A stretch of DNA of 64,000 bases from Endozoicomonas sp. Mp262 (lineage in GTDB: Bacteria > Pseudomonadota > Gammaproteobacteria > Pseudomonadales > Endozoicomonadaceae), in NCBI RefSeq assembly GCF_025643335.1, contig NZ_CP092489.1, positions 1,592,001 through 1,656,000 of the forward strand. The letters are read 5' to 3'. The stretch's first letter is position 1. Each line of letters starts with the position of its first letter. The notes under the pieces are model-generated. The model had not been told where the DNA came from and searched no databases. It saw only the letters and a program-made list of their open reading frames with translations. Below are positions 43,933-54,843 of this stretch, piece after piece. A program made the position numbers and the translations under genes.

Positions 43933-43942
43933 GAGGTAAGAG

Positions 43943-44278
43943 ATGAAAGAAGTAGCTGCTGTACACAAAGGCGCTAGCATTTCTGCCCAGAAGGCGCGTC
44001 TGGTTGCTGATCAGGTTCGCGGCAAACCGGTAGCCCAGGCTATCGAGCTGCTGGCCTTCAGCCCCAAAAAGGCTGCCGTCCTGGTTAAGAAAGTGCTGGA
44101 GTCTGCTGTTGCAAACGCCGAGCACAACGAAGGCATGGATATTGATGAGCTGAAGGTGTCTTCTATCTTTGTAGATGAAGGCATGACTATGAAGCGCATT
44201 CGTCCCCGTGCCAAGGGCCGAGCTGATCGCATTCTGAAGCGGTCTTGCCATATCACGGTTAAGGTTGCAGAGGTCTAA
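43943..44278 (+). CDS. rplV: 50S ribosomal protein L22
   Basis: L22 lines the exit tunnel, its hairpin lying at the macrolide constriction. 111 residues; the loop [14 protein letters not shown] is normal, with no resistance-type deletion visible. Confidence 0.97.
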   Translation: MKEVAAVHKGASISAQKARLVADQVRGKPVAQAIELLAFSPKKAAVLVKKVLESAVANAEHNEGMDIDELKVSSIFVDEGMTMKRIRPRAKGRADRILKRSCHITVKVAEV

Positions 44279-44289
44279 GGAGCGATCAG

Positions 44290-44979
44290 ATGGGTCAGAA
44301 AGTACATCCTAATGGAATCCGTCTGGGCATTGTTAAGCCGCACAGGTCTGTCTGGTATGCAGATGGCCGTGACTATGCTGACAAGCTCAATGCCGACATG
44401 GCGGTTCGTAGCTTCATTGAGAAGAAGCTGAAAAATGCGTCTGTAAGCCGCATTGACATTCAGCGTCCTGCGCAAAGCGCTCGCATTACTATTCACACTG
44501 CCCGTCCTGGCATCGTGATTGGTAAGAAGGGTGAGGACGTTGAAAAGCTGCGCAAGGAAGTCACCAAGATGGTTGGCGTTCCTGTGCACATCAACATCGA
44601 AGAAGTTCGCAAGCCTGAGCTGGATGCTATGCTGGTAGCTCAGAGCATTGCTGGTCAGCTGGAGCGTCGTGTGATGTTCCGTCGCGCTATGAAGCGTGCG
44701 GTACAGAACGCCATGCGTCTGGGTGCCAAAGGTATCAAGGTTCAGATCAGCGGCCGTCTGGGCGGTGCAGAAATTGCCCGTACCGAATGGTACCGTGAAG
44801 GTCGTGTGCCTCTGCATACCCTGCGTGCGGACATCGATTATGCTTCCTACGAAGGCCTGACCACCTACGGTATCCTGGGTGTTAAAGTCTGGATCTTCAA
44901 GGGTGAAGTGATTGGCGGACAGGTTGAGCAGCCTAAAGAGCCTGCGAAGCGCGCCAAGAAGCGACCAGCTAAAAAGTAA
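44290..44979 (+). CDS. rpsC: 30S ribosomal protein S3
   Basis: S3 forms part of the mRNA entry tunnel with helicase activity. The 229 residues contain the KH domain motif [16 protein letters not shown] and the conserved [21 protein letters not shown] basic tail ends AKKRPAKK. Confidence 0.98.
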   Translation: MGQKVHPNGIRLGIVKPHRSVWYADGRDYADKLNADMAVRSFIEKKLKNASVSRIDIQRPAQSARITIHTARPGIVIGKKGEDVEKLRKEVTKMVGVPVHINIEEVRKPELDAMLVAQSIAGQLERRVMFRRAMKRAVQNAMRLGAKGIKVQISGRLGGAEIARTEWYREGRVPLHTLRADIDYASYEGLTTYGILGVKVWIFKGEVIGGQVEQPKEPAKRAKKRPAKK

Positions 44980-44990
44980 GGAGTGCGGTA

Positions 44991-45404
44991 ATGTTACAGC
45001 CCAAGCGTACGAAATTTCGTAAGCAGCAAAAGGGCCGCAACCGTGGCCTGGCACACCGCGGCTCCAAGGTTAGCTTCGGTGAATACGCATTGAAAGCAAC
45101 CGGTCGTGGACGTATAACGGCTCGCCAGATTGAGGCAGCTCGTCGTGCCATGACTCGTCACATCAAGCGTGGTGGTAAGATCTGGATTCGCATCTTCCCC
45201 GACAAGCCTATCACTGAGAAGCCTCTTGAGGTTCGTCAGGGTAAGGGTAAAGGTAACGTAGAGTACTGGGTGTGCCAGATTCAGCCTGGTCGCGTTCTCT
45301 ATGAGATGGAAGGTGTGTCCGAAGAGCTGGCTCGTGAAGCCTTCGCTCTGGCTGCTGCCAAGCTGCCCGTGGAAACTGCCTTCGTTAAGCGGAGCGTAAT
45401 GTGA
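44991..45404 (+). CDS. rplP: 50S ribosomal protein L16
   Basis: L16 organises the A-site tRNA region of the large subunit. 137 residues; [19 protein letters not shown] and [20 protein letters not shown] are conserved. The Arg that enteric RoxA hydroxylates (in the [12 protein letters not shown] context) is present. The stop overlaps the rpmC start. Confidence 0.98.
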   Translation: MLQPKRTKFRKQQKGRNRGLAHRGSKVSFGEYALKATGRGRITARQIEAARRAMTRHIKRGGKIWIRIFPDKPITEKPLEVRQGKGKGNVEYWVCQIQPGRVLYEMEGVSEELAREAFALAAAKLPVETAFVKRSVM

Positions 45405-45595
45405 TGAAAGCTGCACAACTGCGTGAAAAAACTGTAGAGGAGCTCAACGAAGAGCTACTCTCTCTGCTGCGGGATCAGTTTAACTACCGCATGCAGAAAG
45501 CTACTGGCCAGCTGAGTCAGAGCCATCTGCTGAAGCAGGTCAAGCGCGATATCGCGCGTATCAAGACAGTGCTGATTGATAAGGCAGGTAAGTAA
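45404..45595 (+). CDS. rpmC: 50S ribosomal protein L29
   Basis: L29 lies at the tunnel exit beside L23. 63 residues, [20 protein letters not shown], the same length as in E. coli. The ATG at 45404 shares a base with the rplP stop (TGATG). Confidence 0.97.
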   Translation: MKAAQLREKTVEELNEELLSLLRDQFNYRMQKATGQLSQSHLLKQVKRDIARIKTVLIDKAGK

Positions 45596-45596
45596 G

Positions 45597-45860
45597 ATGG
45601 CTGAAGACAAGAAGGTCCGTACTCTGACCGGTAAGGTCGTGAGTGACAAGATGGACAAGACCATCACTGTCCTCATCGAGCGCCGGGTAACTCATCCGCT
45701 GTACGGCAAAATCGTTAAGCGGTCCACCAAGTTGCACGCTCATGATGAAAACAACGACTGCCGTATGGGCGACGTTGTGACCATCAAGGAGACTCGTCCT
45801 CTGTCAAAGAGCAAGACGTTTGAACTTGTTTCTATTGACGAGCGTGCTACTCAAATCTAA
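45597..45860 (+). CDS. rpsQ: 30S ribosomal protein S17
   Basis: S17 is a primary 16S-binding protein. The 87 residues have an OB fold, with [19 protein letters not shown] and YKRS-like [15 protein letters not shown]. The ATG at 45597 comes one base after the rpmC stop. Last gene of the S10 operon. Confidence 0.98.
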   Translation: MAEDKKVRTLTGKVVSDKMDKTITVLIERRVTHPLYGKIVKRSTKLHAHDENNDCRMGDVVTIKETRPLSKSKTFELVSIDERATQI

Positions 45861-45991
45861 GGCTACGGTGCTTAGGGCCTGAGTGGCGCATCCGCTCTGG
45901 TGGAATGTTCGAGACAGCCGGCCTCCGGGTCGGTTACGCTACATTTTGGCTAGCGAGTACCCGTCTGCAGTTTGGGCTTGGAGAATAAGCA
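45861..45991 (+). promoter_or_regulatory. S10-spc intercistronic spacer
   Basis: About 130 bases between rpsQ and rplN, the position of the spc promoter in E. coli. GAGACA near 45911 and TACATT near 45940 could act as promoter elements, but the match is weak; the GGCCTCCGGGTCGG region can fold. Confidence 0.4.
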
Positions 45992-46360
45992 ATGATCCAG
46001 ACAGAAACTCAACTCGAAGTCGCTGATAACAGCGGCGCCCGTCGAGTTCAATGTATTAAGGTGTTGGGTGGGTCCCATCGCCGTTACGCCGGCATCGGCG
46101 ACATCATCAAAGTAACCGTCAAGGAAGCGATTCCTCGCGGTAAGGTCAAGAAAGGCCAGGTGATGAATGCTGTTGTTGTGCGTACCCGCAAGGGTGTTCG
46201 TCGCCCAGACGGTTCCCTGATCCGTTTCGATGGCAATGCTGCGGTTCTGCTGAATGCCAGCAATCAGCCCATCGGTACCCGCATCTTTGGGCCTGTGACT
46301 CGTGAGCTGCGCGGTGAGCAGTTTATGAAGATCATCTCACTTGCGCCTGAAGTGCTGTAA
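45992..46360 (+). CDS. rplN: 50S ribosomal protein L14
   Basis: L14 forms bridges to the 30S subunit. 122 residues; [20 protein letters not shown] and [15 protein letters not shown] are conserved. First gene of the spc operon. Confidence 0.98.
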   Translation: MIQTETQLEVADNSGARRVQCIKVLGGSHRRYAGIGDIIKVTVKEAIPRGKVKKGQVMNAVVVRTRKGVRRPDGSLIRFDGNAAVLLNASNQPIGTRIFGPVTRELRGEQFMKIISLAPEVL

Positions 46361-46373
46361 CGGAGAGGCAAGA

Positions 46374-46688
46374 ATGAAAAAGATCCGTCGTGATGACGAA
46401 GTCATCGTAATTGCTGGCAAGGACAAAGGTAAGCGCGGTAAGGTTGTTACCGTACGTGCTGATGGCCGCCTGGTTGTTTCCGGAATCAATATGATCAAGA
46501 AACACCAGAAGCCTAACCCTATGCTGGGCACCCCTGGTGGCATCGTGGAAAAGGAAGCGCCTATCCAGGCTTCCAATGTTGCGATTCTGAACCCGGAAAC
46601 CAACAAGGCTGACCGTGTTGGCTTCGCTTTCGAAGAAGGCAAGAAGCAGCGCGTCTTCAAATCTACCGGCAAGCCGGTTGATGCGTAA
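46374..46688 (+). CDS. rplX: 50S ribosomal protein L24
   Basis: L24 starts large-subunit assembly. 104 residues with a KOW motif, [20 protein letters not shown]. The ATG at 46374 after CGGAGAGGCAAG gives the conserved [10 protein letters not shown]; an upstream in-frame ATG at 46341 lies inside rplN and is rejected. Confidence 0.97.
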   Translation: MKKIRRDDEVIVIAGKDKGKRGKVVTVRADGRLVVSGINMIKKHQKPNPMLGTPGGIVEKEAPIQASNVAILNPETNKADRVGFAFEEGKKQRVFKSTGKPVDA

Positions 46689-46698
46689 GGGGGGAACG

Positions 46699-47238
46699 AT
46701 GGCGACTCTGAAAAAGACATACCGTGAAGAGATTTTGCCCAAGCTGAAAGAAGAGCTGGGTCTGAACAACGTTCACGAAGTTCCTCGTATCACCAAAATC
46801 ACCCTGAACATGGGTGTGGGTGAAGCGATCGGTGACAAGAAGGTCATCGAAAATGCCGTAGCTGACCTGGAAAAAATTGCCGGTCAAAAAGCGGTTGTTA
46901 CCAAGGCGCGTAAATCCGTTGCAGGCTTCAAAGTACGTGAAGGCTGGCCGATTGGTGTCAAGGTAACCCTGCGCAAAGAGCGCATGTACGAATTCCTGGA
47001 GCGTCTGGTTGACATCGCTCTGCCTCGTGTCCGTGACTTCCGTGGCTTGAGCTCTAAGTCTTTCGACGGCCGTGGCAACTACAGCATGGGTGTTAAAGAG
47101 CAGATTATCTTCCCGGAAATCGATTACGACAAGATCGACACTCTGCGTGGTCTGGACATTACCCTGACTACCACTGCGAAGAGTGATGAGGAAGGCCGTG
47201 CTCTGCTGAAGGCCTTCAACTTCCCTTTCCGTAACTGA
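46699..47238 (+). CDS. rplE: 50S ribosomal protein L5
   Basis: L5 binds 5S rRNA and contacts P-site tRNA. 179 residues from the ATG at 46699 ([20 protein letters not shown]); [20 protein letters not shown] is the conserved C-terminal part. AGGGGGGAAC precedes the start. Confidence 0.98.
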   Translation: MATLKKTYREEILPKLKEELGLNNVHEVPRITKITLNMGVGEAIGDKKVIENAVADLEKIAGQKAVVTKARKSVAGFKVREGWPIGVKVTLRKERMYEFLERLVDIALPRVRDFRGLSSKSFDGRGNYSMGVKEQIIFPEIDYDKIDTLRGLDITLTTTAKSDEEGRALLKAFNFPFRN

Positions 47239-47257
47239 ACGATAGGTACGAGCTCTT

Positions 47258-47563
47258 ATGGCAAAAGTATCCATGAAGCAGCGGGAGTTGAAGCGTCAGC
47301 AAACCGTTGCCAAATATGCTGAAAAGCGCGCGCAGCTGAAAGCTATCATCAATAATCCTAACAGCACTGAAGATGAGCGTTGGGATGCCCAGGTTGCCCT
47401 GCAAAAGCAGCCTCGTGACGCCAGCAAGGCCCGTCAGCGTAACCGTTGTCGTGTAACTGGTCGTCCTCACGGTTACTTCCGCAAGTTCGGCCTGAGCCGG
47501 ATCAAACTGCGTGAAGCCGCCATGCGTGGTGATATTCCAGGTCTGGTTAAGGCCAGCTGGTAA
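47258..47563 (+). CDS. rpsN: 30S ribosomal protein S14
   Basis: S14 of the head domain. The 101-residue, zinc-free form: the positions of the CXXC pairs are not occupied ([20 protein letters not shown]). Starts [14 protein letters not shown]. Confidence 0.97.
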   Translation: MAKVSMKQRELKRQQTVAKYAEKRAQLKAIINNPNSTEDERWDAQVALQKQPRDASKARQRNRCRVTGRPHGYFRKFGLSRIKLREAAMRGDIPGLVKASW

Positions 47564-47595
47564 GCGCGCGACACATCTTCGGGAGATATTAAAGA

Positions 47596-47988
47596 ATGAG
47601 TATGCAGGACCCGTTAGCAGATATGCTAACTCGTATCCGTAATGCCCAAATGGCAGAGCACGCCTCTGTCAGCATGCCTACATCCAAGATCAAGGTTGCT
47701 GTAGCCAAGGTTCTGAAGGATGAAGGTTTTATCGCTGACTACCGTGTAGAAGGTGAAGCCAAGGTTGATCTGATCGTTGATCTGAAATACTTTGAAGGCA
47801 AGCCTGTTATTGAAAGCCTGAAGCGCGAAAGCCGTCCAGGCCTGCGTAACTACGCTGGTAAGGAAGCGCTGCCTAAGGTAAACGGCGGTCTCGGTATCGC
47901 TATTGTATCCACCAACAAGGGTGTTATGACTGACCGTGCTGCCCGCGCAGCCGGTGTTGGTGGTGAAGTTCTGTGCACCGTATTCTAA
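47596..47988 (+). CDS. rpsH: 30S ribosomal protein S8
   Basis: S8 nucleates the central domain and in E. coli represses the spc operon at rplE. 130 residues, [20 protein letters not shown]; the C-terminal RNA-binding [20 protein letters not shown] is intact. Confidence 0.98.
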   Translation: MSMQDPLADMLTRIRNAQMAEHASVSMPTSKIKVAVAKVLKDEGFIADYRVEGEAKVDLIVDLKYFEGKPVIESLKRESRPGLRNYAGKEALPKVNGGLGIAIVSTNKGVMTDRAARAAGVGGEVLCTVF

Positions 47989-48000
47989 GGGAGGGGTAAA

Positions 48001-48534
48001 ATGTCTCGAGTAGCCAAAAGCCCTGTTGCCATCCCTGGCGGTGTAGAGGTTAAGCTGAGCGGCCAGGATATCGCTGTTAAAGGCGCTAAAGGTCAGCTGG
48101 AACTGACAGTTCATCAGAACGTTGAAGTAAGCCAGGAAGATAATATCCTGACTTTCGCTCCACGTGACGGTGCCAAGCACTCCCGTGCACTGGCTGGTAC
48201 CACCCGCGCCCTGATCAATAACATGGTTCTCGGCGTGACCAAGGGCTTCGAAAAGAAGCTGCAGCTGGTTGGTGTCGGTTATCGTGCCCAGGCCAAGGGC
48301 AAGACCCTGAACCTGACTCTTGGTTTCTCACACCCGGTCAACTATGAGCTGCCTGAAGGTGTGACTGCGGAAACTCCTAGTCAGACTGAGATCCTGATCA
48401 AAGGGGTCGATAAGCAGCTGGTAGGCCAGGTTGCTGCGGAAATTCGCGAATTCCGTCGCCCAGAGCCTTATAAGGGCAAGGGTGTTCGCTATGCTGACGA
48501 ACATGTTCGTCGCAAAGAAGCCAAGAAGAAGTAA
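48001..48534 (+). CDS. rplF: 50S ribosomal protein L6
   Basis: L6 lies near the sarcin-ricin loop. 177 residues of two similar domains; C-terminal signature [16 protein letters not shown] is intact. Confidence 0.98.
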   Translation: MSRVAKSPVAIPGGVEVKLSGQDIAVKGAKGQLELTVHQNVEVSQEDNILTFAPRDGAKHSRALAGTTRALINNMVLGVTKGFEKKLQLVGVGYRAQAKGKTLNLTLGFSHPVNYELPEGVTAETPSQTEILIKGVDKQLVGQVAAEIREFRRPEPYKGKGVRYADEHVRRKEAKKK

Positions 48535-48551
48535 GGTAGGGTGAGATCATG

Positions 48552-48899
48552 ATGGATAAGAAATCTGCTCGCCTGCGCCGTGCCCGCCGTGCACGGATGA
48601 AGATGCGTGAATTGGGTGCTAATCGTTTGAGCATCCACCGTACGCCTCGTCACATCTACGCGCAGGTTATTGCCCCTGAGGGTGATAAAGTGCTGGCTGC
48701 TGCCTCCACTGTAGAGAAAGAACTGCGCGGTGATGCTACCGGCAATGTAGACGCTGCTGTGAAAGTGGGTGCTCTGATTGCTGAGCGCGCCAAGGCTGCA
48801 GGTATTGCCAAAGTGGCATTTGACCGCTCTGGTTACAAATATCACGGTCGTGTTAAGGCGCTCGCCGACGCAGCCCGTGAAGCCGGTCTGGAATTCTGA
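48552..48899 (+). CDS. rplR: 50S ribosomal protein L18
   Basis: L18 brings 5S rRNA to the large subunit. 115 residues, [20 protein letters not shown] as in E. coli. An adjacent ATG at 48549 would add one Met; the GGTG upstream fits the second ATG better. Confidence 0.97.
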   Translation: MDKKSARLRRARRARMKMRELGANRLSIHRTPRHIYAQVIAPEGDKVLAAASTVEKELRGDATGNVDAAVKVGALIAERAKAAGIAKVAFDRSGYKYHGRVKALADAAREAGLEF

Positions 48900-48910
48900 G
48901 GGTAGGCGTC

Positions 48911-49414
48911 ATGGCGAAAGAAGAGCGTAAGAACGACGAAGGCTTGATTGAGAAGCTGGTTCAGGTTAACCGTGTGGCCAAAGTGGTCAAGGGTGGCCGG
49001 ATCTTTGGCTTCACTGCACTGACTGTAGTGGGTGACGGCAAGGGCAAGGTTGGCTTTGGTCGCGGTAAGGCCCGTGAAGTGCCAATCGCTATCCAGAAAG
49101 CAATGGAATCCGCTCGTCGTAACATGATCAATGTTGATCTGAACGGCGACACTCTGCAGTACCCTGTAAAAGCTCGTCATGGAGCTTCCAAGGTATACAT
49201 GCAGCCTGCATCCGAAGGTACTGGTGTTATCGCCGGTGGTGCGATGCGTGCGGTACTGGAAGTGGCTGGTGTGCACAACGTGTTGGCCAAGTGCTACGGT
49301 TCCACCAACCCGGTGAACGTGGTTCAGGCTACTTTCAAGGGATTGCGCGACATGCGTTCTCCTGAAGACATTGCTGCCAAGCGTGGCAAGTCCGTTGAAG
49401 ATATCCTGGGGTAA
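48911..49414 (+). CDS. rpsE: 30S ribosomal protein S5
   Basis: S5 shapes the mRNA entry and decoding accuracy. 167 residues; [20 protein letters not shown] and [15 protein letters not shown] are conserved. Confidence 0.98.
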   Translation: MAKEERKNDEGLIEKLVQVNRVAKVVKGGRIFGFTALTVVGDGKGKVGFGRGKAREVPIAIQKAMESARRNMINVDLNGDTLQYPVKARHGASKVYMQPASEGTGVIAGGAMRAVLEVAGVHNVLAKCYGSTNPVNVVQATFKGLRDMRSPEDIAAKRGKSVEDILG

Positions 49415-49417
49415 GTC

Positions 49418-49603
49418 ATGGCTGAGAAGATGATCAAAGTGACGCTCGTAAAGAGCACCAACGGTCGCCTCGAAAGCCACAAGGCTTGCGTCCGTGGCCT
49501 GGGTCTGCGCCGCATTAATCACACTGTTGAAGTGGAAGACACTCCATCAGTTCGCGGTATGATCAACAAGGTATCTTACCTGGTGCGGGTCGAAGGAGAA
49601 TAA
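49418..49603 (+). CDS. rpmD: 50S ribosomal protein L30
   Basis: A 61-residue L30 with [20 protein letters not shown] and the L30 signature [15 protein letters not shown]. It starts three bases after the rpsE stop. Confidence 0.97.
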   Translation: MAEKMIKVTLVKSTNGRLESHKACVRGLGLRRINHTVEVEDTPSVRGMINKVSYLVRVEGE

Positions 49604-49604
49604 C

Positions 49605-50039
49605 ATGCGTCTGAATACTCTGAGTCCGGCTGAAGGTAGCCGTAAAGAGCGCAAGCGCGTTGGTCGTGGCATTGGTTCCGGCCTGGGTAAGACTGGTGGT
49701 CGCGGCCACAAGGGTCAGAAGTCCCGCTCCGGCGGCGGCGTGAAGCCAGGTTTCGAAGGCGGTCAGCAGCCACTGCAGCGTCGTCTGCCAAAATATGGCT
49801 TTACTTCCCGTAAAGCCAGCCAGACTGCAGAAATTCGTCTGCACGAACTGGCCAAGGTTGAAGCGGATGTGATTGATCTGGCTGCGCTGAAAGCGGCAGA
49901 CCTGATCAATGGTGGCATCCTGCGTGCTAAAGTGGTACTGTCCGGCGAATTGACCAAGGCCGTGACCGTTAAAGGTCTGGCTGTCACCAAAGGCGCTCGT
50001 ACTGCGATCGAAGCTGCCGGTGGTAAGATCGAGGACTAA
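49605..50039 (+). CDS. rplO: 50S ribosomal protein L15
   Basis: A late-assembling large-subunit protein of 144 residues. The Gly/Arg-rich N-terminus ([40 protein letters not shown]) threads into rRNA. secY begins at the base after its stop. Confidence 0.98.
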   Translation: MRLNTLSPAEGSRKERKRVGRGIGSGLGKTGGRGHKGQKSRSGGGVKPGFEGGQQPLQRRLPKYGFTSRKASQTAEIRLHELAKVEADVIDLAALKAADLINGGILRAKVVLSGELTKAVTVKGLAVTKGARTAIEAAGGKIED

Positions 50040-51365
50040 ATGGCTAAGACACTACCTGTTGGGAATCAAGGCGGACTGAGCGAGCTGTGGTCTCGCGTCA
50101 GATTCGTGTTTCTGGCGATCCTGGTATACAGGATTGGCGCGCATATACCTGTGCCGGGCATCAATCCTGATGCCCTGGCCCGGATGTTTCAGCAAAATGA
50201 AGGGACCATTCTAGGGTTGTTCAACATGTTTTCCGGTGGTGCACTGGAACGCATGTCGGTACTGGCCCTGGGTATCATGCCCTACATTTCGGCATCCATT
50301 ATCATCCAGTTGATGACAGTGGTTAGCCCCCAGCTGGAGCAACTCAAGAAAGAGGGTGAATCCGGGCGCCGTAAAATAAGCCAGTACACCCGCTACCTGA
50401 CTGTAGCTCTCGCGTTTGTCCAGGGACTTGGCATGACCGTTGGTCTTGCCAACCAGGGCGTAGCATTTACTACTGACATTAGCTTCTACGTAGTGGCTGT
50501 TGTAACGTTTGTCACAGGCGCTGTCTTTATGATGTGGCTGGGCGAACAGGTAACTGAGCGAGGCATCGGTAACGGGATTTCGATTCTTATCTTTTCAGGT
50601 ATTGTCGCCGGTCTTCCGAATGCGATAGGGCGGTCCTTTGAGTCCGCCCGCCAAGGGGATATCAATATCCTGGCGCTGCTGGCTGTTGCTTTGCTGGCCG
50701 TTGCGGTTATCGCATTTGTGGTCTTTATCGAACGGGGTCAGCGTCGTATCACCGTTAACTACGCCAAGCGTCAGCAAGGTCGTAAGGTGTTTGCGGCGCA
50801 GAGTAGCCATCTGCCCCTGAAAGTGAATATGGCGGGTGTTATTCCGGCTATATTTGCTTCCAGCCTTCTGCTGTTCCCGGCATCTATTGCCCAGTGGTTC
50901 GGTCAGGGGGAAGGGTTGGAATGGTTACAGGATATCGCTATGGCGATGGGTCCTGGTCAGCCATTGAACATCATTCTGTTCTCGGCGGGTATCATCTTTT
51001 TCTGCTTCTTCTATACTGCACTGGTTTTCAACCCGAAAGACGTTGCAGACAATCTGAAGAAGTCCGGTGCATTTATTCCTGGCATTCGCCCAGGGGAACA
51101 ATCTGCACGGTATATTGATGGTGTCCTGACTCGACTGACCATGTTCGGTGCCATTTATATGACGGCAGTCTGTCTGTTGCCTCAGTTCCTGGTGGTTTCG
51201 GCCAATGTGCCATTCTACCTTGGTGGTACCAGTTTGCTGATCGTGGTGGTTGTAGTGATGGATACCATGGCCCAGGTTCAGTCGCACCTGATGTCCCATC
51301 AGTACGAGTCGCTGCTGAAGAAATCCAATCTTAAGGGCTATGGCTCAGGCGGCCTGATCCGCTAG
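50040..51365 (+). CDS. secY: Protein translocase subunit SecY
   Basis: The central channel of the Sec translocon: 441 residues, ten membrane segments. The first is followed by the plug region ([20 protein letters not shown]), and segment [16 protein letters not shown] is conserved. Its ATG directly follows the rplO stop, and rpmJ follows. It works with SecE encoded at 4614. Confidence 0.98.
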   Translation: MAKTLPVGNQGGLSELWSRVRFVFLAILVYRIGAHIPVPGINPDALARMFQQNEGTILGLFNMFSGGALERMSVLALGIMPYISASIIIQLMTVVSPQLEQLKKEGESGRRKISQYTRYLTVALAFVQGLGMTVGLANQGVAFTTDISFYVVAVVTFVTGAVFMMWLGEQVTERGIGNGISILIFSGIVAGLPNAIGRSFESARQGDINILALLAVALLAVAVIAFVVFIERGQRRITVNYAKRQQGRKVFAAQSSHLPLKVNMAGVIPAIFASSLLLFPASIAQWFGQGEGLEWLQDIAMAMGPGQPLNIILFSAGIIFFCFFYTALVFNPKDVADNLKKSGAFIPGIRPGEQSARYIDGVLTRLTMFGAIYMTAVCLLPQFLVVSANVPFYLGGTSLLIVVVVVMDTMAQVQSHLMSHQYESLLKKSNLKGYGSGGLIR

Positions 51366-51395
51366 GCCGGTTCTGCAACGGTTGTGGAGTGAATA

Positions 51396-51509
51396 ATGAA
51401 AGTACGTGCATCGGTTAAGAAAATCTGCCGTAACTGCAAGATTATCAAGCGCAATGGCACTGTTCGTGTAATTTGCGTTGAGCCTCGTCACAAGCAGCGT
51501 CAGGGCTAA
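51396..51509 (+). CDS. rpmJ: 50S ribosomal protein L36
   Basis: A 37-residue protein, [20 protein letters not shown] and onward, with the zinc ligands C11, C14, C27 and H32. This is the zinc-binding form. TGGAGTG precedes the ATG. Confidence 0.97.
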   Translation: MKVRASVKKICRNCKIIKRNGTVRVICVEPRHKQRQG

Positions 51510-51554
51510 TTCTGCCGGTTGCCTTCGGGTTTCCGCATAAAGAATACGCTCTGT

Positions 51555-51610
51555 CTAAAGTGACTTTAGGCAAACACAACCGCTCATGAGTATCATGAGC
51601 GGTTGTGTTT
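51555..51610 (+). terminator. Tandem hairpins after rpmJ
   Basis: CTAAAG-TGA-CTTTAG at about 51555-51569 is followed by a perfect 18-bp stem, 51572-51589 with 51593-51610, and a 3-base loop. The second ends in GTTTTAT. It may terminate the spc transcript or be a processing site before the alpha operon. Confidence 0.7.
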
Positions 51611-51726
51611 TATCGAATAGGGGATTAAAATTTCCGCCTTTCGACCTGTTTATCTGTCTAGTGTCTTTATGGTTTCTTAACCTGAAGGCTAGCAGGCGAA
51701 GAAAAACAGCCATGAGGAAGTTGACT

Positions 51727-51810
51727 CGGGCTGGTAAAATAGCCCTGCATTCATCATGGTGCCGTGTATCAGTTCCTTTTATCAGCAATGATAAAACTGC
51801 TTTGACACGG
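51727..51810 (+). promoter_or_regulatory. Structured leader of the alpha operon
   Basis: GGGCT/AGCCC at 51728-51745, then a nested stem: CCGTGT (51762-51767) with ACACGG (51805-51810), CAGT with ACTG, and TTTTATCA with TGATAAAA around GCAA (51777-51796). It ends 25 bases before rpsM, the position where E. coli has the S4-binding pseudoknot; equivalence is inferred. Confidence 0.6.
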
Positions 51811-51835
51811 TAAATGTAATAACGGAGACGATTGA

Positions 51836-52192
51836 ATGGCCCGTATTGCTGGCGTCAACATTCCGGATAACAAACACGCCGTTATCTCGTTGACCTACAT
51901 TTTTGGCATCGGCAAGACTACAGCGGCTCAGCTGTGTGCTACCACTGGAGTTAACCCGGCTGCCAAAGTATCTGATCTTTCCGAAGAGCAGTTAGAGTCC
52001 CTGCGTGGTGAAGTTGCAAAGCTTGACACCGAAGGTGATCTGCGTCGTGAGATCAGCATGAATATCAAGCGCCTGATGGATCTGGGTTGCTACCGTGGTA
52101 TCCGCCACCGTCGCAGTCTGCCAGTTCGTGGTCAGCGCTCTAAAACAAATGCGCGTACTCGTAAGGGTCCTCGCAAACCAATTCGTAAGTAA
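51836..52192 (+). CDS. rpsM: 30S ribosomal protein S13
   Basis: S13 forms head-to-50S bridges and contacts P-site tRNA. 118 residues: [20 protein letters not shown] and the basic end [25 protein letters not shown] precedes the ATG. Confidence 0.98.
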   Translation: MARIAGVNIPDNKHAVISLTYIFGIGKTTAAQLCATTGVNPAAKVSDLSEEQLESLRGEVAKLDTEGDLRREISMNIKRLMDLGCYRGIRHRRSLPVRGQRSKTNARTRKGPRKPIRK

Positions 52193-52270
52193 GAATGAGT
52201 ACATCCATTGATCCCCACAAGGGTTCCTCAATGGGTCGCTTCATTCTCTTGATACAGGATTTGTTCTAAT

Positions 52271-52660
52271 ATGGCAAAGCCAGGTACTCGTTCACGTAAA
52301 AAGGTGAAAAAGACAGTTGTGGATGGCATCGCCCATATCCACGCTTCTTTTAACAATACTATCGTGACCATTACCGACCGCCAGGGTAATGCACTGTCTT
52401 GGGCTACAGCCGGTGGTTCCGGTTTCCGTGGTTCCCGTAAAAGCACTCCCTTTGCTGCCCAGGTTGCAGCCGAGCGTGCTGGACGTGCTGCCGCTGAATA
52501 CGGTCTGAAGAATCTGGACGTCTGCGTTAAAGGACCTGGGCCAGGCCGTGAATCCGCTGTACGCGCTCTGAACGCCTGTGGGTACAAGATCACTAACATC
52601 AACGATGTTACCCCGATCCCCCACAATGGTTGTCGTCCGCCCAAGAAGCGTCGTGTATAA
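52271..52660 (+). CDS. rpsK: 30S ribosomal protein S11
   Basis: A platform protein of 129 residues. [20 protein letters not shown] and [19 protein letters not shown] are conserved, including the Asn-Gly site known to form isoaspartate in E. coli. Confidence 0.98.
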   Translation: MAKPGTRSRKKVKKTVVDGIAHIHASFNNTIVTITDRQGNALSWATAGGSGFRGSRKSTPFAAQVAAERAGRAAAEYGLKNLDVCVKGPGPGRESAVRALNACGYKITNINDVTPIPHNGCRPPKKRRV

Positions 52661-52677
52661 GCAGGAGACGGTAATAA

Positions 52678-53298
52678 ATGGCTAGATATATCGGTCCAAA
52701 GTGCAAGCTGTCTCGTCGAGAAGGCACTGATCTCTTTCTGAAGAGTGGTGTTCGTCCCCTCGAGTCCAAGTGCAAGGCAGAAATTGCTCCTGGCCAGCAT
52801 GGCCAGCGTCGTGGTCGTCTTTCTGACTATGGCGTACAGCTTCGTGAAAAGCAGAAGGTTCGTCGCATCTACGGCGTACTGGAAAAGCAGTTCCGTAACT
52901 ATTACAAGGCAGCTGATCGCAAAAAAGGGGCTACAGGTTCAAACCTGTTGCAACTTCTTGAGTCTCGCCTTGATAATGTAATTTATCGCATGGGGTTCGG
53001 CTCTACCCGTGCTGAAGCACGTCAGCTGGTCAGCCACAAAGCTGTCCTGGTGAATGGTAAGGTCGTAAACATCCCGTCTTATCAGGTTGCCCCTGGTGAC
53101 GTAGTTGCCATTCGTGAGAAGGCAAAAAACCAGCTGCGTATCAATGCAGCCCTTGAAATTGCAGCTCAGCGTGGATTCTCCACCTGGGTTGAAGTAGACG
53201 CTACCAAAAAGGAAGGTGTCTTCAAGGCGCTGCCCGAGCGGAGTGACCTGGCAGCAGACATCAACGAGAACTTGATTGTCGAGCTGTACTCCAAGTAA
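52678..53298 (+). CDS. rpsD: 30S ribosomal protein S4
   Basis: A primary assembly protein of the 30S body and repressor of the alpha operon in enterics. 206 residues; the S4 RNA-binding domain is [28 protein letters not shown] precedes the ATG. Confidence 0.98.
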   Translation: MARYIGPKCKLSRREGTDLFLKSGVRPLESKCKAEIAPGQHGQRRGRLSDYGVQLREKQKVRRIYGVLEKQFRNYYKAADRKKGATGSNLLQLLESRLDNVIYRMGFGSTRAEARQLVSHKAVLVNGKVVNIPSYQVAPGDVVAIREKAKNQLRINAALEIAAQRGFSTWVEVDATKKEGVFKALPERSDLAADINENLIVELYSK

Positions 53299-53327
53299 GG
53301 GAAACAGTTAGGTGGGGTGTAACATCC

Positions 53328-54329
53328 ATGCAGAATTCGGTAACTGAATTTTTAACTCCCAGGCATATCGATGTCGAGGAAATCAGCCTGACACGAGCGA
53401 AGGTGACCCTGGAGCCACTGGAGCGTGGCTTTGGGCATACCTTGGGTAACGCCCTGCGTCGTATCCTCTTGTCCTCTATGGCCGGTTGTGCCGTTATTGA
53501 GGCAGAGATCGACGGTGTGCAGCATGAATACAGTGCCATTGAAGGTGTTCAGGAAGATGTCATCGATATCCTCCTGAACCTGAAGGGTCTGGCTATCCAG
53601 ATGGCTGGCCGTGACCAGACAACCCTGACCCTGACCAAGAAGGGTCCGGGTGTTGTAACAGCTGCAGATATTCAGCTGGATCACGATGTTGAAATCGTGA
53701 ACCCTGATCATGTCATTGCTCACCTGAATGATAAGGGCGAGCTGAACATGAAGCTGAAGGTTGCTCGTGGCCGTGGTTATGAGGCTGCCGGCAGTCGTCG
53801 TCAGGATGAAGAAGAGACTCGTGCTATTGGCCGTCTTCAGCTGGATGCCACCTATAGCCCTGTGTACCGTGTCTCCTATGTCGTCGAAAGTGCTCGTGTC
53901 GAACAGCGCACAGACCTCGACAAGCTGGTTATTGATCTGGAAACCAATGGTACTCTGGATCCTGATGAGGCTATCCGTCGTGCTGCAACTATCCTGCAGC
54001 AACAGCTGGCGGTCTTTGTTGACCTTGAAGGTGAAGTTGAACCTGAGCCTGTCAAGGAAGAGGACGAAGTCGATCCGATCCTGCTGCGCCCGGTTGATGA
54101 CCTCGAACTCACTGTTCGTAGTGCAAACTGCCTGAAGGCAGAAAACATTTACTACATCGGTGATTTAATCCAGCGTACTGAGGTTGAACTGCTGAAGACT
54201 CCAAACCTGGGTAAGAAGTCCCTGACTGAGATCAAGGACGTTCTGGCATCTCGTGGTTTGAGTCTGGGTATGCGTTTGGATAACTGGCCACCTGCCAGTT
54301 TGAAGAGCGACGATAAGGTTTCTGCTTAA
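53328..54329 (+). CDS. rpoA: DNA-directed RNA polymerase subunit alpha
   Basis: 333 residues (329 in E. coli). The N-terminal dimerisation domain carries [20 protein letters not shown] linker of acidic residues leads to the C-terminal domain, where [17 protein letters not shown] holds the UP-element-contacting Arg and [14 protein letters not shown] the second contact. It lies between rpsD and rplQ as usual. Confidence 0.98.
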   Translation: MQNSVTEFLTPRHIDVEEISLTRAKVTLEPLERGFGHTLGNALRRILLSSMAGCAVIEAEIDGVQHEYSAIEGVQEDVIDILLNLKGLAIQMAGRDQTTLTLTKKGPGVVTAADIQLDHDVEIVNPDHVIAHLNDKGELNMKLKVARGRGYEAAGSRRQDEEETRAIGRLQLDATYSPVYRVSYVVESARVEQRTDLDKLVIDLETNGTLDPDEAIRRAATILQQQLAVFVDLEGEVEPEPVKEEDEVDPILLRPVDDLELTVRSANCLKAENIYYIGDLIQRTEVELLKTPNLGKKSLTEIKDVLASRGLSLGMRLDNWPPASLKSDDKVSA

Positions 54330-54391
54330 ATTGCTTGAATCTCCGCCCGACTTCGGGTGGGGGTTCTGGTCGAATATAGGAAGTTTGTGCC

Positions 54392-54781
54392 ATGCGTCAT
54401 CGTAAGAGTGGCCGCAAGCTCAACCGGAACAGTTCTCATCGCAAGGCGATGTTCAAGAACATGACTGCTTCCCTGGTTGAGCATGAACTGATCAAGACAA
54501 CACTGCCGAAGGCAAAAGAACTTCGCCGTGTTGCTGAACCTCTGATCACCCTGGCGAAGGAAGACAGCGTTGCCAACCGCAGGCTGGCATTTGATCGTCT
54601 CCGTAACAAGGCTACCGTAGGTAAGCTGTTCTCTGAGCTGGGACCACGTTTCAAAGATCGCCCTGGTGGTTATATCCGCATTCTGAAGTGTGGCTACCGT
54701 CAAGGCGACAATGCTCCAATGGCTTATGTGGAGCTGGTTGATCGTGCTGTAGAAGCTACAGAAGTTGAAGAGACTGCATAA
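54392..54781 (+). CDS. rplQ: 50S ribosomal protein L17
   Basis: A 129-residue exit-tunnel protein, [20 protein letters not shown] and [20 protein letters not shown]. Last gene of the alpha operon. Confidence 0.98.
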   Translation: MRHRKSGRKLNRNSSHRKAMFKNMTASLVEHELIKTTLPKAKELRRVAEPLITLAKEDSVANRRLAFDRLRNKATVGKLFSELGPRFKDRPGGYIRILKCGYRQGDNAPMAYVELVDRAVEATEVEETA

Positions 54782-54793
54782 GCTATCTCTTCT

Positions 54794-54827
54794 AAAAAAA
54801 CCGGGCTTATTGGCCCGGTTTTTTTTA
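54794..54827 (+). terminator. Terminator of the alpha operon
   Basis: AAAAAAACCGGGC, a 6-base loop, GCCCGGTTTTTTTT. Perfect stem with a T run; also works on the opposite strand. Confidence 0.95.
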
Positions 54828-54843
54828 TTTTAAATATACTTCA

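Noticed and set aside
42763..43980. 405-codon open frame antisense to rplB and rpsS
   Set aside because: It spans two certain ribosomal genes and an intergenic gap.
51586..51813. 75-codon frame between rpmJ and rpsM
   Set aside because: It begins inside a perfect hairpin and overlaps the structured rpsM leader; no family resemblance.
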